Positions 1 to 10,626 of a stretch of DNA of 27,377 nucleotides are shown here, in pieces. A program made the translations under genes and the position numbers. The stretch lies in NCBI GenBank assembly GCA_015680685.1, contig MNCI01003070.1, positions 457,079 through 484,455 on the forward strand. Direction: 5' to 3'. The DNA comes from Gnetum montanum. Its lineage: Eukaryota; Streptophyta; Gnetopsida; Gnetales; Gnetaceae. Numbering within the stretch: position 1 is the first letter of the stretch; every line of letters starts with the position of its first letter. A model generated the notes under the pieces. The model was not told where the DNA came from, made no database searches, and worked only from the letters and a program-made list of their open reading frames with translations.

Positions 1-255
1 AATAAAGGTGCCATACAATTACAATCATCACACTACGGGCATGCACTGGGAGAAAGGGTTGAGAAGAACTAAAAATGAAAACTAACTTCTAACTAAACTA
101 CAGATTGACTTCCTAACTCCTTGTGCCTACATGTGTATTTATAGGCCTACACAGGAGTCATGATATTGTGTATCCAATATCGCTAGCCAGGCTGTGATAT
201 CATGTACTCGATATCGTGGGTCCGATATCAGAGCCTAATGAATCATGATTTATCA
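1..255 (-). mobile_element. Probable terminal part of an LTR nested in the left LTR of element A
   Basis: Homology between the two LTRs of element A stops at 255; the expected counterpart of 1-254 (about 9826-10079) is unrelated. The segment ends in CA at 254-255, as an LTR would. Read on the minus strand it has a TATA-like CCTATAAATAC near 137-147 and, upstream of that, a cluster of imperfect GATATC palindromes (about 162-230) that could be a U3 region. This suggests an LTR of another element whose other end is outside the window. No coding domain is visible. It could instead be a recombination breakpoint. Confidence 0.4.
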
Positions 256-686
256 GTTAGCATGTAGAATATCTTAATCATTGAAAAATAGAAATTTATT
301 CATCTTCAAGGACAATAATATTTCATGCTTTAATTTATTTACAAAAAGTGAAGAGGAGAAATCTAGAATGTCCTTTTCATTCAAGCATGTATTAGATGAA
401 CAAGTGAAATATAGCTTTTTGTTATAGCTTTAAATAATTGCCAAATTATTTCTTAACCCAAAAAGATTAGCCAAGGTTAACTAATTCTTTATGGTGATGT
501 AGGTCAAGTTTAAATATCCAAGTTTCCCCAATTATATTTTAAATAGAATCATACCAAAACTCTTTTTATTTTATTTATTTATTATTTGTTTTATGATTGT
601 CAAGGTAAAATTATTTCACTCTTTTGACAGTAGAAGACCATTAGAATTATTTCATAGCAAATCTTTTCAACTTTGGTTTTAACAAC

Positions 687-760
687 GAGGTATTAACTTA
701 GTGGTATGACTCTTGATTTGGAAATTTTAATTTATGGTAGGTTGGAACGTAATTTAGGGA
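687..760 (+). repeat. tRNA-derived SINE-like module inside the LTR (left copy)
   Basis: GAGGTATTAACTTAGTGGTA at 687-706 resembles a pol III A box, followed by CTTGATTTGGAA and a degenerate B-box-like GGTTGGAACG at 740-749. The same string opens the free-standing SINE at 18894 (GAGGTGTTAGCCTAGTGGTA...CTTGATTTGGAA). It runs opposite to the direction of element A and is present in both LTRs, so it was part of the LTR when A inserted. Confidence 0.5.
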
Positions 761-791
761 CACCCTAAGATATATCATTATTAATCATGGC

Positions 792-808
792 CCCATGCCT
801 AGCATGGG
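792..808. other. Perfect palindrome at LTR terminus (copy 1)
   Basis: CCCATGC-CTA-GCATGGG forms a 7-bp stem with a 3-base loop, 17 bp inside the LTR end at 825. The same stem occurs at 10610-10626 and 15088-15104. Function unknown; it could be a structural or protein-binding element of U3. Confidence 0.7.
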
Positions 809-825
809 CAATGTTGGCCTCAACA

Positions 826-843
826 CTTAGCCCCCAAACTTTT
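826..843 (-). other. Probable polypurine tract of element A
   Basis: On the minus strand the sequence just before the 3' LTR reads AAAAGTTTGGGGGCTAAG, a purine-rich run directly abutting TGTTGAGG. Position and composition fit the plus-strand primer of an LTR retrotransposon. Confidence 0.6.
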
Positions 844-1959
844 AATTGCATGCAAGTGCAAGGAACAAGACCACAGAAATTTTAAAATAAGATGCAATCG
901 AAAACATCACATAATGGGAAAATTGAAACATGAAAGCAAACTATACTAATATGAACATGATTAAAATAACCATATAATCAAAAGAGAAGTAAACACAGGC
1001 CACCCAAACCACACCATCTTATTTAATCGAACTCTAAATATATAATTTTATTATTTTAACTACATATATCTATATATAATGAAAATATAATTATGATTTC
1101 TTTCCCAATCTTCTCACAAGGTAAAAGTCAAAAACATGTGAACTACTTTGAGCACAAGACCCATACTAAACATAATGAGAAGGACAGGCTCACATTAAAT
1201 CGTGGCTAGTCACAATTTTTAGATTTTTCCTTGGAACTTTTTTTTTCTTTTTTTGAGGAAACTTTACTCATAGTGTACTTCATTCTTAAGGTAGAAATTC
1301 CAACACAAGTGTGGCTGATTAGCTACACTGCCAATGAACACAGTCTTTTTAGAACTTTGCCCATGGTGCAGTTCAACCCTCGTGTATGTGCCTTTAATTA
1401 CAATTTGATAACATCATAGTAGGTCTCCTAGGTGGCTCAAGGTTCTCAAGTGGAGATGAACACACTTCACCCTATTGTTCACAGGGTAACCATGGATCAC
1501 CACACTTTAGGGCTAGGACTTATGAGAGTGAAAATGGGGGGTCACCTAGTGATTATGGCTAACCATTCTCCAACATCACCTATCCTACACACATGAACAT
1601 GATAATTACATGATAAGTTAGCACAAATCTCATGCTCCATAATCCAACATAACTAAAGAAACTAAAACCTTGAAAAAGACTAGGAAGAATCAAAGCATTA
1701 TTAAAATGTAGAGTATAAAAGAGATTTTATGTAATACTAATAAGAAATATTATATAAAGCATTATACTAACATTATTCCCAATGGTGCTCTGATGATCCA
1801 ACGCCTAGTAACTCAAAAGACCATATTACTATTAAAATCATATGCAAAGAAAAAATCAAAATAATATGCCAAGAAAGAAATGATGAAAATGCAAAGAAAA
1901 TATGCAAATGCAACTATATATAAATAAAATGCATAGTGAAGAGGAAGAAAGCATGTAAC
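844..1959 (-). other. 3' untranslated region of element A
   Basis: About 1.1 kb between the integrase end and the polypurine tract, AT-rich. No open frame of note on the coding (minus) strand and no recognisable domain. Plus-strand open stretches here (for example 1231-1419) look like chance. Confidence 0.6.
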
Positions 1960-3115
1960 TAAGAATCTAGCAGGTGTCCACATGGGGTACCTAAGTAGAA
2001 ATGCTTCAAATGAAATACATTAAAATTTCTATGTAATCTACATCCTTGCAAATCAACAATTTTGTATACATTGGGGCCAACAATGTCTACAATTTGGAAT
2101 GGGCTAGACCACATAGGAGAAAACTTAGTTTGAGAGCTGGTCTAACTAGATGCTCTATCCCTCTTAAGAACCAAGTCACCTACTTAAATACTTTTGCTGC
2201 ATATTTCTTAGCAAACCATTTCTTGACAATTTGTTGATGACTACACAGATTTTTGATTGCTTTAACCCTTTTAAGTTCTAGATTTAAAATGTCACATGTA
2301 TGTGATATTAGATGCTCTTCAGTTGGCAAATAGTCCAAGAAGAACTGATATGTTGAAATTTGCAAATTAATTGGCAATATTGGTTCTTGTTCATACACTA
2401 AGTTGTATGGTATAGTCTTCATTGATTCTTTATAACAGACCCTATCTATCCAAATTGCCCATTTTAGCTATTCGTGCCAAGTTTGTGGGTTTTGGGCTAT
2501 CATTTTCTTAATTCCATCTAATATGATTTTGTTGGAGGACTCAGCCAAACCATTACCCTGTGGATAATATTCAGTTACCACCTTGATAATGATGTTATGT
2601 TCACTAGCCCAATTTGTAAACTCTATGGAGATGAAGGCAGGTTTGTTGTCGACTATTAAAGCATAAGGATACCCATACCTCAACATTATATCATTTTCTA
2701 AGAAGCAAATGACCTCACAAGATGATGTAGTTTTAGTTACTTTTGCTTCTAACCAACGTGTGTAATAATCTATGGCTATTAAGATAAACTTATGCAGGGT
2801 CGTAGATAAAGGATTAATCACTCTCATAAAATATAAAGTCCACTAAGAAAATGGTCTAGTTTCTATTATAGGCTATAAAGGGGCTGAACTCTTGGAGTCT
2901 TTACCCTTAAAAATTTGACATTGAACACAAGTTCTAACCAAGTTGTGAACATCATTTATCATAGTAGGCTAGTAATAACCAACCCTCATGATTTTATGAA
3001 CTAATGAGCAGTATCCTATATGTCCTTCCTCGTGAAGCTATTTTAGAGCATTGTTAGCCTATTCCTAGTCTAAGCACTTAAGGTATATCCCTTGGAAGTC
3101 TGTTCTAAATAGTTC
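1960..3115 (-). pseudogene. Integrase of element A (broken)
   Basis: Would integrate retrotransposon cDNA into host DNA. Visible in order on the minus strand: the zinc-binding region (about 3060-2910), with GH, a later H, a YY-stop-PTM where YYWPTM is usual, and CVQC; then the catalytic core with the first Asp in IAIDYYTRW, the second in VDNKPAF (SDNG in relatives) and the Glu in GNGLAESSNK, the Tat/Ogre-like form. The tail (2422-2180) includes YNLVYEQEPILPI, and a C-terminal GPF-like region continues in another frame to about 1960. The reading frame changes near 2180 and carries stops, several at Trp or Gln positions. All three acidic residues survive, but no full-length protein can be made. 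Confidence 0.85.
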
Positions 3116-3309
3116 ACCACTTATTAAAGAAAATTTCAAACATTTTGATATTAAAAGCATTCTCTTATATCTAGGTAAATCCGAGGGACAATGATGGTAG
3201 GTTAAATAAAATTTGATATCACCATACCATGGATCATACAATTGATTGGGAGCAAATGGGATATATTTTCCTCATCTATGGATAATATGTGAAAAGGAAT
3301 TGATTCTTA

Positions 3310-3720
3310 TCTTCGAGTGCATCACAACTTTATGAAGTTGAGGCTTTGAAAATTAGCTTGGCAAGGCTAGTCCCTCTAACTAACTTGGCTACTTTCCATT
3401 GAATATCATATTCTTGCAAGTTCATAATCCATTTAGCACATTTTTCGCTAGGATCTTATAATTTAGCTAAAGCAATGGTGGTTGGGTCAAGGAAAATGAC
3501 AAAGAATTTTGTGTTTAACAAGTAGTAGTGGAATTTCTTCAAGACTTTTATTACAGCATACAATTTCTTCTCTATGGGTGAGTATCTTAATTCGGCATCC
3601 TTTAAAGGTGTATACATGAAAGCTATGGATCTCTCACCTTGATTGTTTATGTCTTGGGTTAAGATAATAACATCAATAACGTTGCTAGAAAAAGCTTATA
3701 AGTGGAAGTCATTTTCATAC
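3310..3720 (-). pseudogene. RNase H linked to RT, element A (broken)
   Basis: Follows RT and precedes integrase, the normal gypsy position. Frames on the minus strand give RSIAFMYTPLKDAELRYSPIEKKLYAVIKVLKKFHYYLL, shown here in part as the hallmark block PLKDAELRYSPIEKK, then FFVIFLDP and KWIMNLQEYDIQWK. These match the RNase H tether of Tat elements, which degrades the RNA strand of RNA/DNA hybrids. Stops occur after DFHL and after ALAKL. Because element A also encodes a separate archaeal-type RNase H, this one may have been under relaxed constraint before decay. Confidence 0.75.
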
Positions 3721-4625
3721 CAAGGAGAAGCCAGGATAGGGGCATCTATAATGGCCTCTTTGATAGTAAGGAAAGCATTCTTTCTTTCTTCTTTCCAGTG
3801 CATATTACTATATTTTTTAAGCATCTCATTCAATGGTCTAACTAATTCAACAAAGATGGGGATAAATCGTCTAACGAAGTTGATTTTCCCAAAGAATGCC
3901 CTTAGATCAGTTTTGGATAGAGGGTAAGGTACTTCTAAATTTGCGTTCACCCACTCAGGGTCAATCGCAATTCCCTCGTTAGTCACTATATGACCCAGGA
4001 ATTTACCACTTTGAACACTGAAGATGGATTTCTTTGCATTCAGGATAATACCGAATCATCTACATCTTATAAAAATGTTTCTCAGGTCTCTAAGGTGCGT
4101 ACCCCGATCTTTCTAGAAAATAATTAAGTCATCTAAGTAGATAATAATGCACTTTCTAATCAGCCCTTGAAAGTTGTTTTGTTTTGGTCTTTCTTATTTA
4201 CTAAAATTTGGTTATATCCTAAATACCCATCTAAAAAGAATACATTTGAGCTCCATTCACAATTTGCAATAGCTCCTCCATAAGGGGAAGTGGATAATTA
4301 TCCTTAATGCAAGAAGCATTAAGGTTACAGAAATCAATACATAACCTTAATTCACTAGTATGTTTCCTAACAAGTACTAAGTTTGATATCCAATTGGAGT
4401 GTCTCACCAGGTAAATAATTTTGGATTCTAGGAGCTTGTTGATTTCTGCTTTCATGAGGGATTTAATCTTTTGATTTACAGGTCTAAGTTTTTACATGAA
4501 TGGTTTTGTTTCCGGCCTAAGGGGAATTTTATGTGTCATCACTAATGGATTGAAAGTTTTAAGGTCTTCGTAAGTCCAAGCCAGAAAATCATTAAACTCA
4601 TGTAGCGATTCAACTAGGCTTTATC
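3696..4625 (-). pseudogene. Reverse transcriptase of element A (broken)
   Basis: Copies element RNA into DNA. From about 4625 the linker FNDFLAWTYEDLK leads into RPETKPFM and the RT N-terminus (4455-4231: EINKLLESKIIY, then RLCIDFCNLN and KDNYPLPLMEELL). A one-base loss near 4230 shifts the frame inside FLDGY-GYNQI. The catalytic box reads YLDD at 4128-4139 and is intact. The C-terminal connection (3986-3696) has DLRAFFGKINFVRRFIPIF and HWKEERKNAF. Three frames are needed for the whole domain, so it is dead. The frame is shared, without interruption by an indel, with the upstream archaeal-type RNase H. Confidence 0.9.
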
Positions 4626-4848
4626 TTTAATTTGAATATAAATAAACTCCTATTTTAATAGGATATTATTTTCCTTTCTTTTGAATTTGGATTGTTTCAT
4701 TCTTAGCTAACATTTGCCAATTAGTATTTTTGGACAAGTCTATGGTCTTGGTGTGCAAGTTGTCAACTAATGCTTCCCTAACTACTACTTCAAGAGATAT
4801 TTTGTTTAAAAACACAACATCCTTTGATATATTTCCTTGATCACTAAA

Positions 4849-5466
4849 TTATCCTTCAAAAAATAGAAATTTACAAATGTGGTCATCATTTTCAAACACT
4901 TGAAAAGAAAACACATTATCAGGGATAGAATAGGATTTCACCTTTTCAATAATAATTTCTGAATCCCAAGCATTGTGTTTGAATGGGACATCCAAAGTGG
5001 TGGCCATTTGGCCTAGTGCATCAGGAATGTAATTTTCCTCTCTAGGTACATGTTCAATGGTTACACATTCAAACTCTTTAAACAATTCAAGAATGTAAGC
5101 TTTATACACTTTCATGGTAACATCTTTATTGTCAAAGGTTCCATTGACTTGGTTTACTATTAGTTAGAAGTCACTATAGATTTTAAGCTTGGAGAAGTTG
5201 TAATACTGAGCTAACTTGATACCATGTATGAGTGCTTCATATTCAACCATGTTGTTAACCATAAGTTGCGAAAAATTGATGGCTTTAAGGATAGGAGCTT
5301 CGCCAGGAGGTATAAGCATTATTCCTACTCCACATCCTTTCTTAGAAAAGGCACCATCCACTCTTAGTATCCAAGTGTTTAAATTCATGAAATAAAAAAA
5401 AATTGATCCTCTAGTCAAGGTAACACTGATCATCATCAAAATTTGGTTCATTCTATAATATTTCAT
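4849..5466 (-). pseudogene. Archaeal-type RNase H (aRNH) located upstream of RT, element A
   Basis: A second, complete RNase H fold. Motifs on the minus strand: WILRVDGAFSKKGCGVG (first Asp), NNMVEYEALIHGIKLA (Glu), KLKIYSDF (second Asp), an in-frame stop where SDSQ is usual, then LIVNQVNGT, and ECVTIEHVPREENYIPDAL (final Asp, which aligns with PREENxxADALA of relatives). All four D-E-D-D residues are visible. This is the extra RNase H of Tat-type plant elements, similar to the host/archaeal type. It lies between protease and RT, not between RNase H and integrase, the position I know as common. The stop near 5164 is the only visible break, and the frame runs on through the linker into RT. Confidence 0.85.
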
Positions 5467-6190
5467 TGGTTAGAACCTCATTTACATCCTTATCATTTCC
5501 TAGTGGTGGTGGGTCATCAAAAAGAAAAGTTCTTCCATCATGTTGGTGGTATGGCAAAGTATCTTCATACACCCTCTCACATTTCCTAAAAGCTTGATAA
5601 TATTGGGTAGAATACATGTATGTAAAAGGGTTTATGCCTGGGGTTTCACCTACATTGTCATTCATCAAATATTCACCAAGCCCTAGCTCAATCACTCCAA
5701 CAAAGGAGTTGGTATTTTGATTTCCTAGAGATTTACTTTGTTGATCGAAGGTTGTTACCACTTGTTTGTAGAAAGGTTCTCTTGGTATGGTTATGTATTC
5801 AGATGTTCTTTTGATCAAGATTAATAGTTCTGAGAAATCTGACCTAAGGAAGCCCCCAAACTTGGTTCCAAAAGTCCTAGATAAGAGCACACCATAGGTG
5901 GGCAACATGTCAACTACTAGGATATCAATGTAACACATAAATGTAGGATACTATTTAAGTTGCACCTTTGCTGCTTTCAATGATCCCACTACAGGTACAT
6001 CGGATCCATTGAGTTGAATCACACTTTTTATTTGTGGTATCATTTGTGCTCCTAAAGCCTTACATACCTCAAGAGGCATGACACTAATAGTTGCTCCAAA
6101 ATCCATCAAACAATTGTGAACATTCTTCCCTAAAATGATCAAGGTTGTTAGGAAAGGGGATTGATCTTTCTTGTTTAACATAGAATTTTT
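5453..6190 (-). pseudogene. Protease and protease-RNase H linker of element A (broken)
   Basis: Retropepsin-like aspartic protease that would process Gag-Pol. 6181-5951 shows NCLMDFGATISVMPLEVCKALG; the active site is D-F-G-A where D-S/T-G-A is usual, so Asp and Gly are kept and the Ser is Phe, compatible with one C-to-T change. A stop near 5949 separates it from IDILVVDMLPTYGVLLSRTF in the same frame, the protease C-terminal part, then a linker with ITIPREPFYKQVV and an acidic, proline-containing tail (FDDPPPLGNDKDVNEVL). The linker end overlaps the RNase H frame by about 14 bases in a different frame. Confidence 0.8.
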
Positions 6191-6599
6191 TATGCTTTGT
6201 ACTAATAGTGTGTTAGGATTTTCGGTAAAGTGAACTTACCTTTTAGGGATTGGGGATTCTTTTCTAGTCACAGGCATGTGAACTATGTTCTAAATTGCCT
6301 TTTTCATTTCGTTAAAGTGTAAAAGGTCATACATTGAAATGTTAGCTTTGATATTCTTCAAATCCTCAACTAGGTCATAAGTCTTAGGTATGTCCTTGGC
6401 TTCTGGTTGAGGTGGGGCTCTTCTAGGTAGAGAAGGGGAATTTGCTTGTTGTGGAGCATTTACTTGTGATGACCTAGTTTGGTTGTTTACATTGTTTTAA
6501 CTAGGAACTCTCCTGTTTAGGGGTGTATAAGGATTATTCTTAGTTTGTTGCTATGCGGTATTCATAATGTTGCTAAGTTTGCAGTAGTGAGTGTTGTGT

Positions 6600-7760
6600 G
6601 GGTTAGGGTCACTTACCATGACTTGTTCAAATGAAGGCACTTCCTCATTCTCAATTTCATGGGGTATATTAAGGACCATAACAAGGGGCTTTTCATTTTG
6701 TTGACCTTGGTATAATCACCATATAATGCTAAGAATTGAGGATAAGTCCTCTTAGAATGTTGCCTCATGTTATGGAGGTGGCAATAATCATCATTGGCTG
6801 ATGAACTTGGCTTTTTTGGTTGTATAGGACCATTGTTGTTGTTTCTCTTTAATTCAAATACTTTGTTGGAAAGTTTTTGAAGCAAAGTTAATATTTGGTT
6901 CATTTGATCTTGAGCTTGAGTCATGGATTGAACAGGATTAGATACCTTGTTTGGATTTATAATGGACTATATTAAGGCCCTTGATTGATCATCATTCAAA
7001 CCAGTGTTATATGGTAGGAATGAAGAAGATGTGGGACCTTGAAAGCAATTGTTCGTAGGTTAAGTCATTTGGAGGGGAACAGGAGTTTGGAACATAGTAT
7101 TGGCCATTGGAAAAGTTGGTAGATAATTAGATTGCATGGGATTACTAATGCTCATCATTTCGAATTGAGTTTGAATGCTGTTCATAAGGGTGATTTGTTC
7201 TAACTTCATGACTTTAGCCATTTCTCCTTGTATTTATGTTATGTTTGAATTAGATTTAATGGCATAGGCAAAGAATGGATTGATGGTAGAAAGGTAAAAG
7301 TTGAGAATGCCACCAAGTTGTGAATGCATCTCACTTGGCAATAGGCAAGCTGGTGAAGAAATCTAAGGTTATGATCCCTAACATTTTTCCCAGGTAGCTT
7401 TCTTAAGTTGGTATAGTTACTTGACACAATTGTAGGGCTTATGAATTTGTCAAATTCGATCAAAAACTTATTTTTGAACTCCTACCATGAGTCAATGGAA
7501 GCATTAGGGAGCATCAAGAACCATTGAGTAGCCTTAATCTTGAAAGTTGTTAAAAATAGTCTACATGCCACATCATTTTGGACAATGTTGTGGATCCCAA
7601 GTAAGGTTTCGAAACATTGTACATGTTGGCGGGCATTAGTAGTAGGGTTTGTGGGATCGTAGAATAAATTTATGTTTTGGAGTGACTTTGGGATGTTGTG
7701 GTAGTTAGTAAATTTAAAGGGGTTATTGACCAAGGGAGCTGGGGGTTGATTAGCTACCAT
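6600..7760 (-). pseudogene. Gag of element A (broken)
   Basis: Structural capsid protein. The start at 7760 (MVANQPPAPLVNNPFKF) follows the A/T-rich leader and fits a Tat gag start. 7760-7482 has the retrotransposon gag domain (CRLFLTTFKIKATQWFLMLP...SIDSW), a TAG in place of Gln, then EFKNKFLIEFDKF and YTNLRKLPGKN to 7239 in the same frame. The 6924-6613 part, in another frame, has a coiled-coil-like QMNQILTLLQKLSNKVFELK and a histidine/cysteine finger (YCHLHNMRQHSKRTYPQF) in which the last Cys appears as Tyr. At least one frameshift lies between 7239 and 6924. Confidence 0.8.
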
Positions 7761-8485
7761 CTTAATCTGAGTTCTCCTAAGAATAAAACATGAAAAACAT
7801 GAGGCTTGTCATTTCCTTAATGCGAGGAGACGAGTGACTGGTCAGTCAGAAGTAAAGGAGAGTTCACTCATAAAATAGAACTATAAAATAAAATTGTTAG
7901 AATGAAACTATAAAATTTTGTAAAAAGAAAAGAAAATATTGAAATAATATTTTTTTGGTAAAGAAAAAAAACTCTAAAATATGCTATATTTTTTTTGAAA
8001 AAAAGGATGAAAGAAAAATAAATGTATAAAATTGCAATACTTATAAAATTAAAAGGGAAATAGTAAAATGCAAAATTTTAGAAAAAATAAATTTAAAATT
8101 GCATAATTAAATAAAACCACCTTACCTATCCCACGACTAAGGTAGGGATCACCAAAACACAAATTCAAAAATGGAACTAAGAAATGAGGGTTTTAGAAAC
8201 AAAAAGGGATTAAAGAAAATGGGTGATGAGACTTGAAAGTTTTTAACAAACAAACTTTTAAGAATAAGAAATAAAGGGCTAAAAAATTCTTTAAAAAAAA
8301 TTTCAAGGAAATGGCTAAAAACAAAAATTTTAAATAAAACAAGTTTGAAAAAAGGAAAATGAAATTTTCAAAAAATAAAAACAAAATAGGGATTGGAAAA
8401 GGATAAAAAATAACTATTTTAGAAAATGGAATAATAAAGGCTAGAAAAATGCAAGAAAAGCTAATAAATAAAGGTGGGAGAAAGG
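7761..8485 (-). other. 5' leader of element A
   Basis: About 0.7 kb between gag and the primer binding site, very A-rich on the plus strand (T-rich in element sense). No open frame of note; it would hold the packaging region. Confidence 0.6.
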
Positions 8486-8502
8486 CCCTCCTTCTAGCGC
8501 CA
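8486..8502 (-). other. Primer binding site of element A
   Basis: On the minus strand TGGCGCTAGAAGGAGGG starts seven bases inside the LTR end (TGCATCAACA). A PBS opening TGG near the 5' LTR is standard; TGGCGC also opens the Asp-tRNA-type PBS of many plant elements, but the rest does not match it and I cannot name the tRNA. Element C has the same site with two changes at 12835-12851. Confidence 0.65.
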
Positions 8503-9226
8503 ACAAGGGTGTTGATGCATAAATTTTGGTTGCACCAACATCAAGAAAGAAAACTTGTTTTAGAAGACTATTGCCTAGGGTGCCTCCCATATGGGTACGG
8601 AAACCTTGGAATAGTCTTAGCTGTAAAGGGCTATGTGGCCTTTTGCAAATAATAAACTAGAAAAAGAAAACTTGGAATTTAAATTAAATAATTGTCTCAA
8701 ATACAATGAGTAACTAAAGAAATGAATTTTCCCTAGTCTTATCATTCCACCAGCCACATGCATCGCCTAGAACGCTATAGTTATAGAGAGGAAGAGGGAG
8801 TGAGGAGGAGGAGAAACGAGAAAAAGAGAGATTGCCTTACAGTCTGCATAGGGCAGTAATCGTGGTCACTCAAAGCTTGTAGTTATCTGTCACCTTTTGT
8901 GCATTGTTGTAGAGAGAAATATTGTCCACCCACATCTGCACCATCGAGATAAGTTGCTGACCTAGAGAAAACCATACATCTCATGTCCTACACATGGGCT
9001 GCACTATCATAGACAAAAGAAAAAAAATAGAGAGAACCTCCTGAATTATTGTGGAGATCCCAAGGATCTAATTCTAAGCAGCTGGCTCTTGCCTTGAACC
9101 CTCCTTGAAGATCAACTAGAAGCTTGTAAAATACAATAAAAGAAAGGAGGAAACTGTTGCCTCTGGAGAGGAAGCCACCTTCTCAAGACTAATAGCCAGA
9201 TCCCCCCATTCACACCACCTCTATCG

Positions 9227-9236
9227 CTATTTATAG
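9227..9236 (-). promoter_or_regulatory. TATA box in LTR of element A
   Basis: CTATAAATAG on the minus strand, the direction of element A transcription, about 720 bp before the LTR end. Transcription would begin about 30 bp further, near 9195-9200. Confidence 0.5.
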
Positions 9237-10504
9237 TTGTTGTAGTTAGCCATAATGGCACCCATGTTTTTCCACCTAACCATAACCTTCGAAACATCGA
9301 CCACTAATGATCGCAACTATTGCCATCAATGGCCACCACCCACATAACTGTAGTCATGTTCTCACCTGTCAATTTGTTTCCCTACCACGAATTTCCACCA
9401 CGTTTTGCCTGTAACATGTGCCATGTCCAACACCACCATGAATGCATCTAATGTGCACAAAGTAACTGCCACCACACGTTCTGTGTAACTATCACCATCA
9501 TCCATGTTTGTAGGCCACTATAGTAACTATTGAAATGCTGCACATTCTACAATAACAACTACCAGTAGTAATGCACAGAACACTCTCCAACAGTCACCCA
9601 CATAACACTCCATGATCCATTGTAACTACTATGTAGTTACGACAACCCACATCAGCAGGTAATGCCCCACATTTTGGGATATAGTGACAGCTACATATAA
9701 GGGAATTTTTGTATCCTTAAAACCCTGAAACACACCATGTATAACAAACTGCCTAACAACTATCGATGCACTAAGGCCACACAATCTCAGATATTTTATT
9801 GCAATTTTTTTTCTATAGATGATCCCTCTTAATGCACAAAAGCCATAAATTATTAATTAAACACTTCATTCTCAAAATACTCCCACAATTGCATATGCTC
9901 TTGTGAGCAGACTACATTGCTTACTTCCTTGATAAAGTAGAGGATAACAATTTTCAAGAACTTAATAATAAATTTGAGAAGGAAAAATAAAAATAAAGAC
10001 TGACTATTGGTTGCTTTCTATTTGATATATCTACCTAAATTAGAGAACTTGAAAAATAATAAAAATGGGTTTCCAAATAAGTTAGCATGCAAAATATCTT
10101 AATCATTGAAAAATAGAAATGTTTTCATCTTCAAGGACAATAATATTTCATGCTTTAATTTATTTACAAAAAGTGAAGTCAAAAAATCTAGAATGTCCTT
10201 GCATTCAGGCACGTACTAGATGGACAAAGTGAAGTATAGCTTTTTGTTATAGCTTCAAATAATTGCCAAATTATTTATTGACCCAAAAATATTAGCCAAG
10301 GTTAACTAATTTTTGATGATGATGTAGGTCAAGTTTAAATATCCAGTTTTCCCCAATTATACTTTAAATAGAATCATGCCAAAACTCTTTTTATTTTATT
10401 TATTTATTTTATGATTGTTAAGGTAAAATTATTTCACTCCTTTGATAGTAGAAGAGCATTAGAATTATTTCATAGTAAATCTTTTCAACTTTGGTTTTAA
10501 CAAC

Positions 10505-10578
10505 GAGGTATTAACTTTGTGGTATGACTCTTGATTTGGAAATTTTAATTTATGGTAGGTTGGAATGTAATTTAGGGA
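10505..10578 (+). repeat. tRNA-derived SINE-like module inside the LTR (right copy)
   Basis: Counterpart of 687-760: GAGGTATTAACTTTGTGGTA, CTTGATTTGGAA and GGTTGGAATG. One base of the A-box-like part differs from the left copy. Confidence 0.5.
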
Positions 10579-10609
10579 CACCCTAAGATATATAGTTATC
10601 AATCATGGC

Positions 10610-10626
10610 CCCATGCTTAGCATGGG
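10610..10626. other. Perfect palindrome at LTR terminus (copy 2)
   Basis: CCCATGC-TTA-GCATGGG. Stem identical to the copies at 792 and 15088; only a loop base changed. Confidence 0.7.

Larger units (their letters stand above)
255..825 (-). repeat. 3' LTR of element A (partial)
   Basis: 255-825 aligns colinearly with 10080-10643, starting at the shared AGTTAGCATG and ending with the LTR terminus (GGCCTCAACA here, GGCCTTAACA in the other copy). On the minus strand the LTR therefore starts TGTTGAGGCC. It contains a SINE-like module (from 687) and a perfect palindrome (792-808). Its right edge abuts a purine-rich tract on the minus strand, as expected for a 3' LTR. Confidence 0.75.

Noticed and set aside
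222-233. GATATCAGAGCC as an initiator-Met-tRNA primer binding site (TGGTATCAGAGC)
   Set aside because: The first bases differ and it is not next to a clear LTR end; a chance match is likely.
798-830. Helitron 3' end (hairpin followed by CTRR)
   Set aside because: A hairpin is present, but no CTRR end at the right distance in any of the copies, and the position fits an LTR terminus next to a polypurine tract.
1231-1419. Plus-strand 62-codon frame
   Set aside because: Antisense to element A, in its 3' untranslated region, with no motif.
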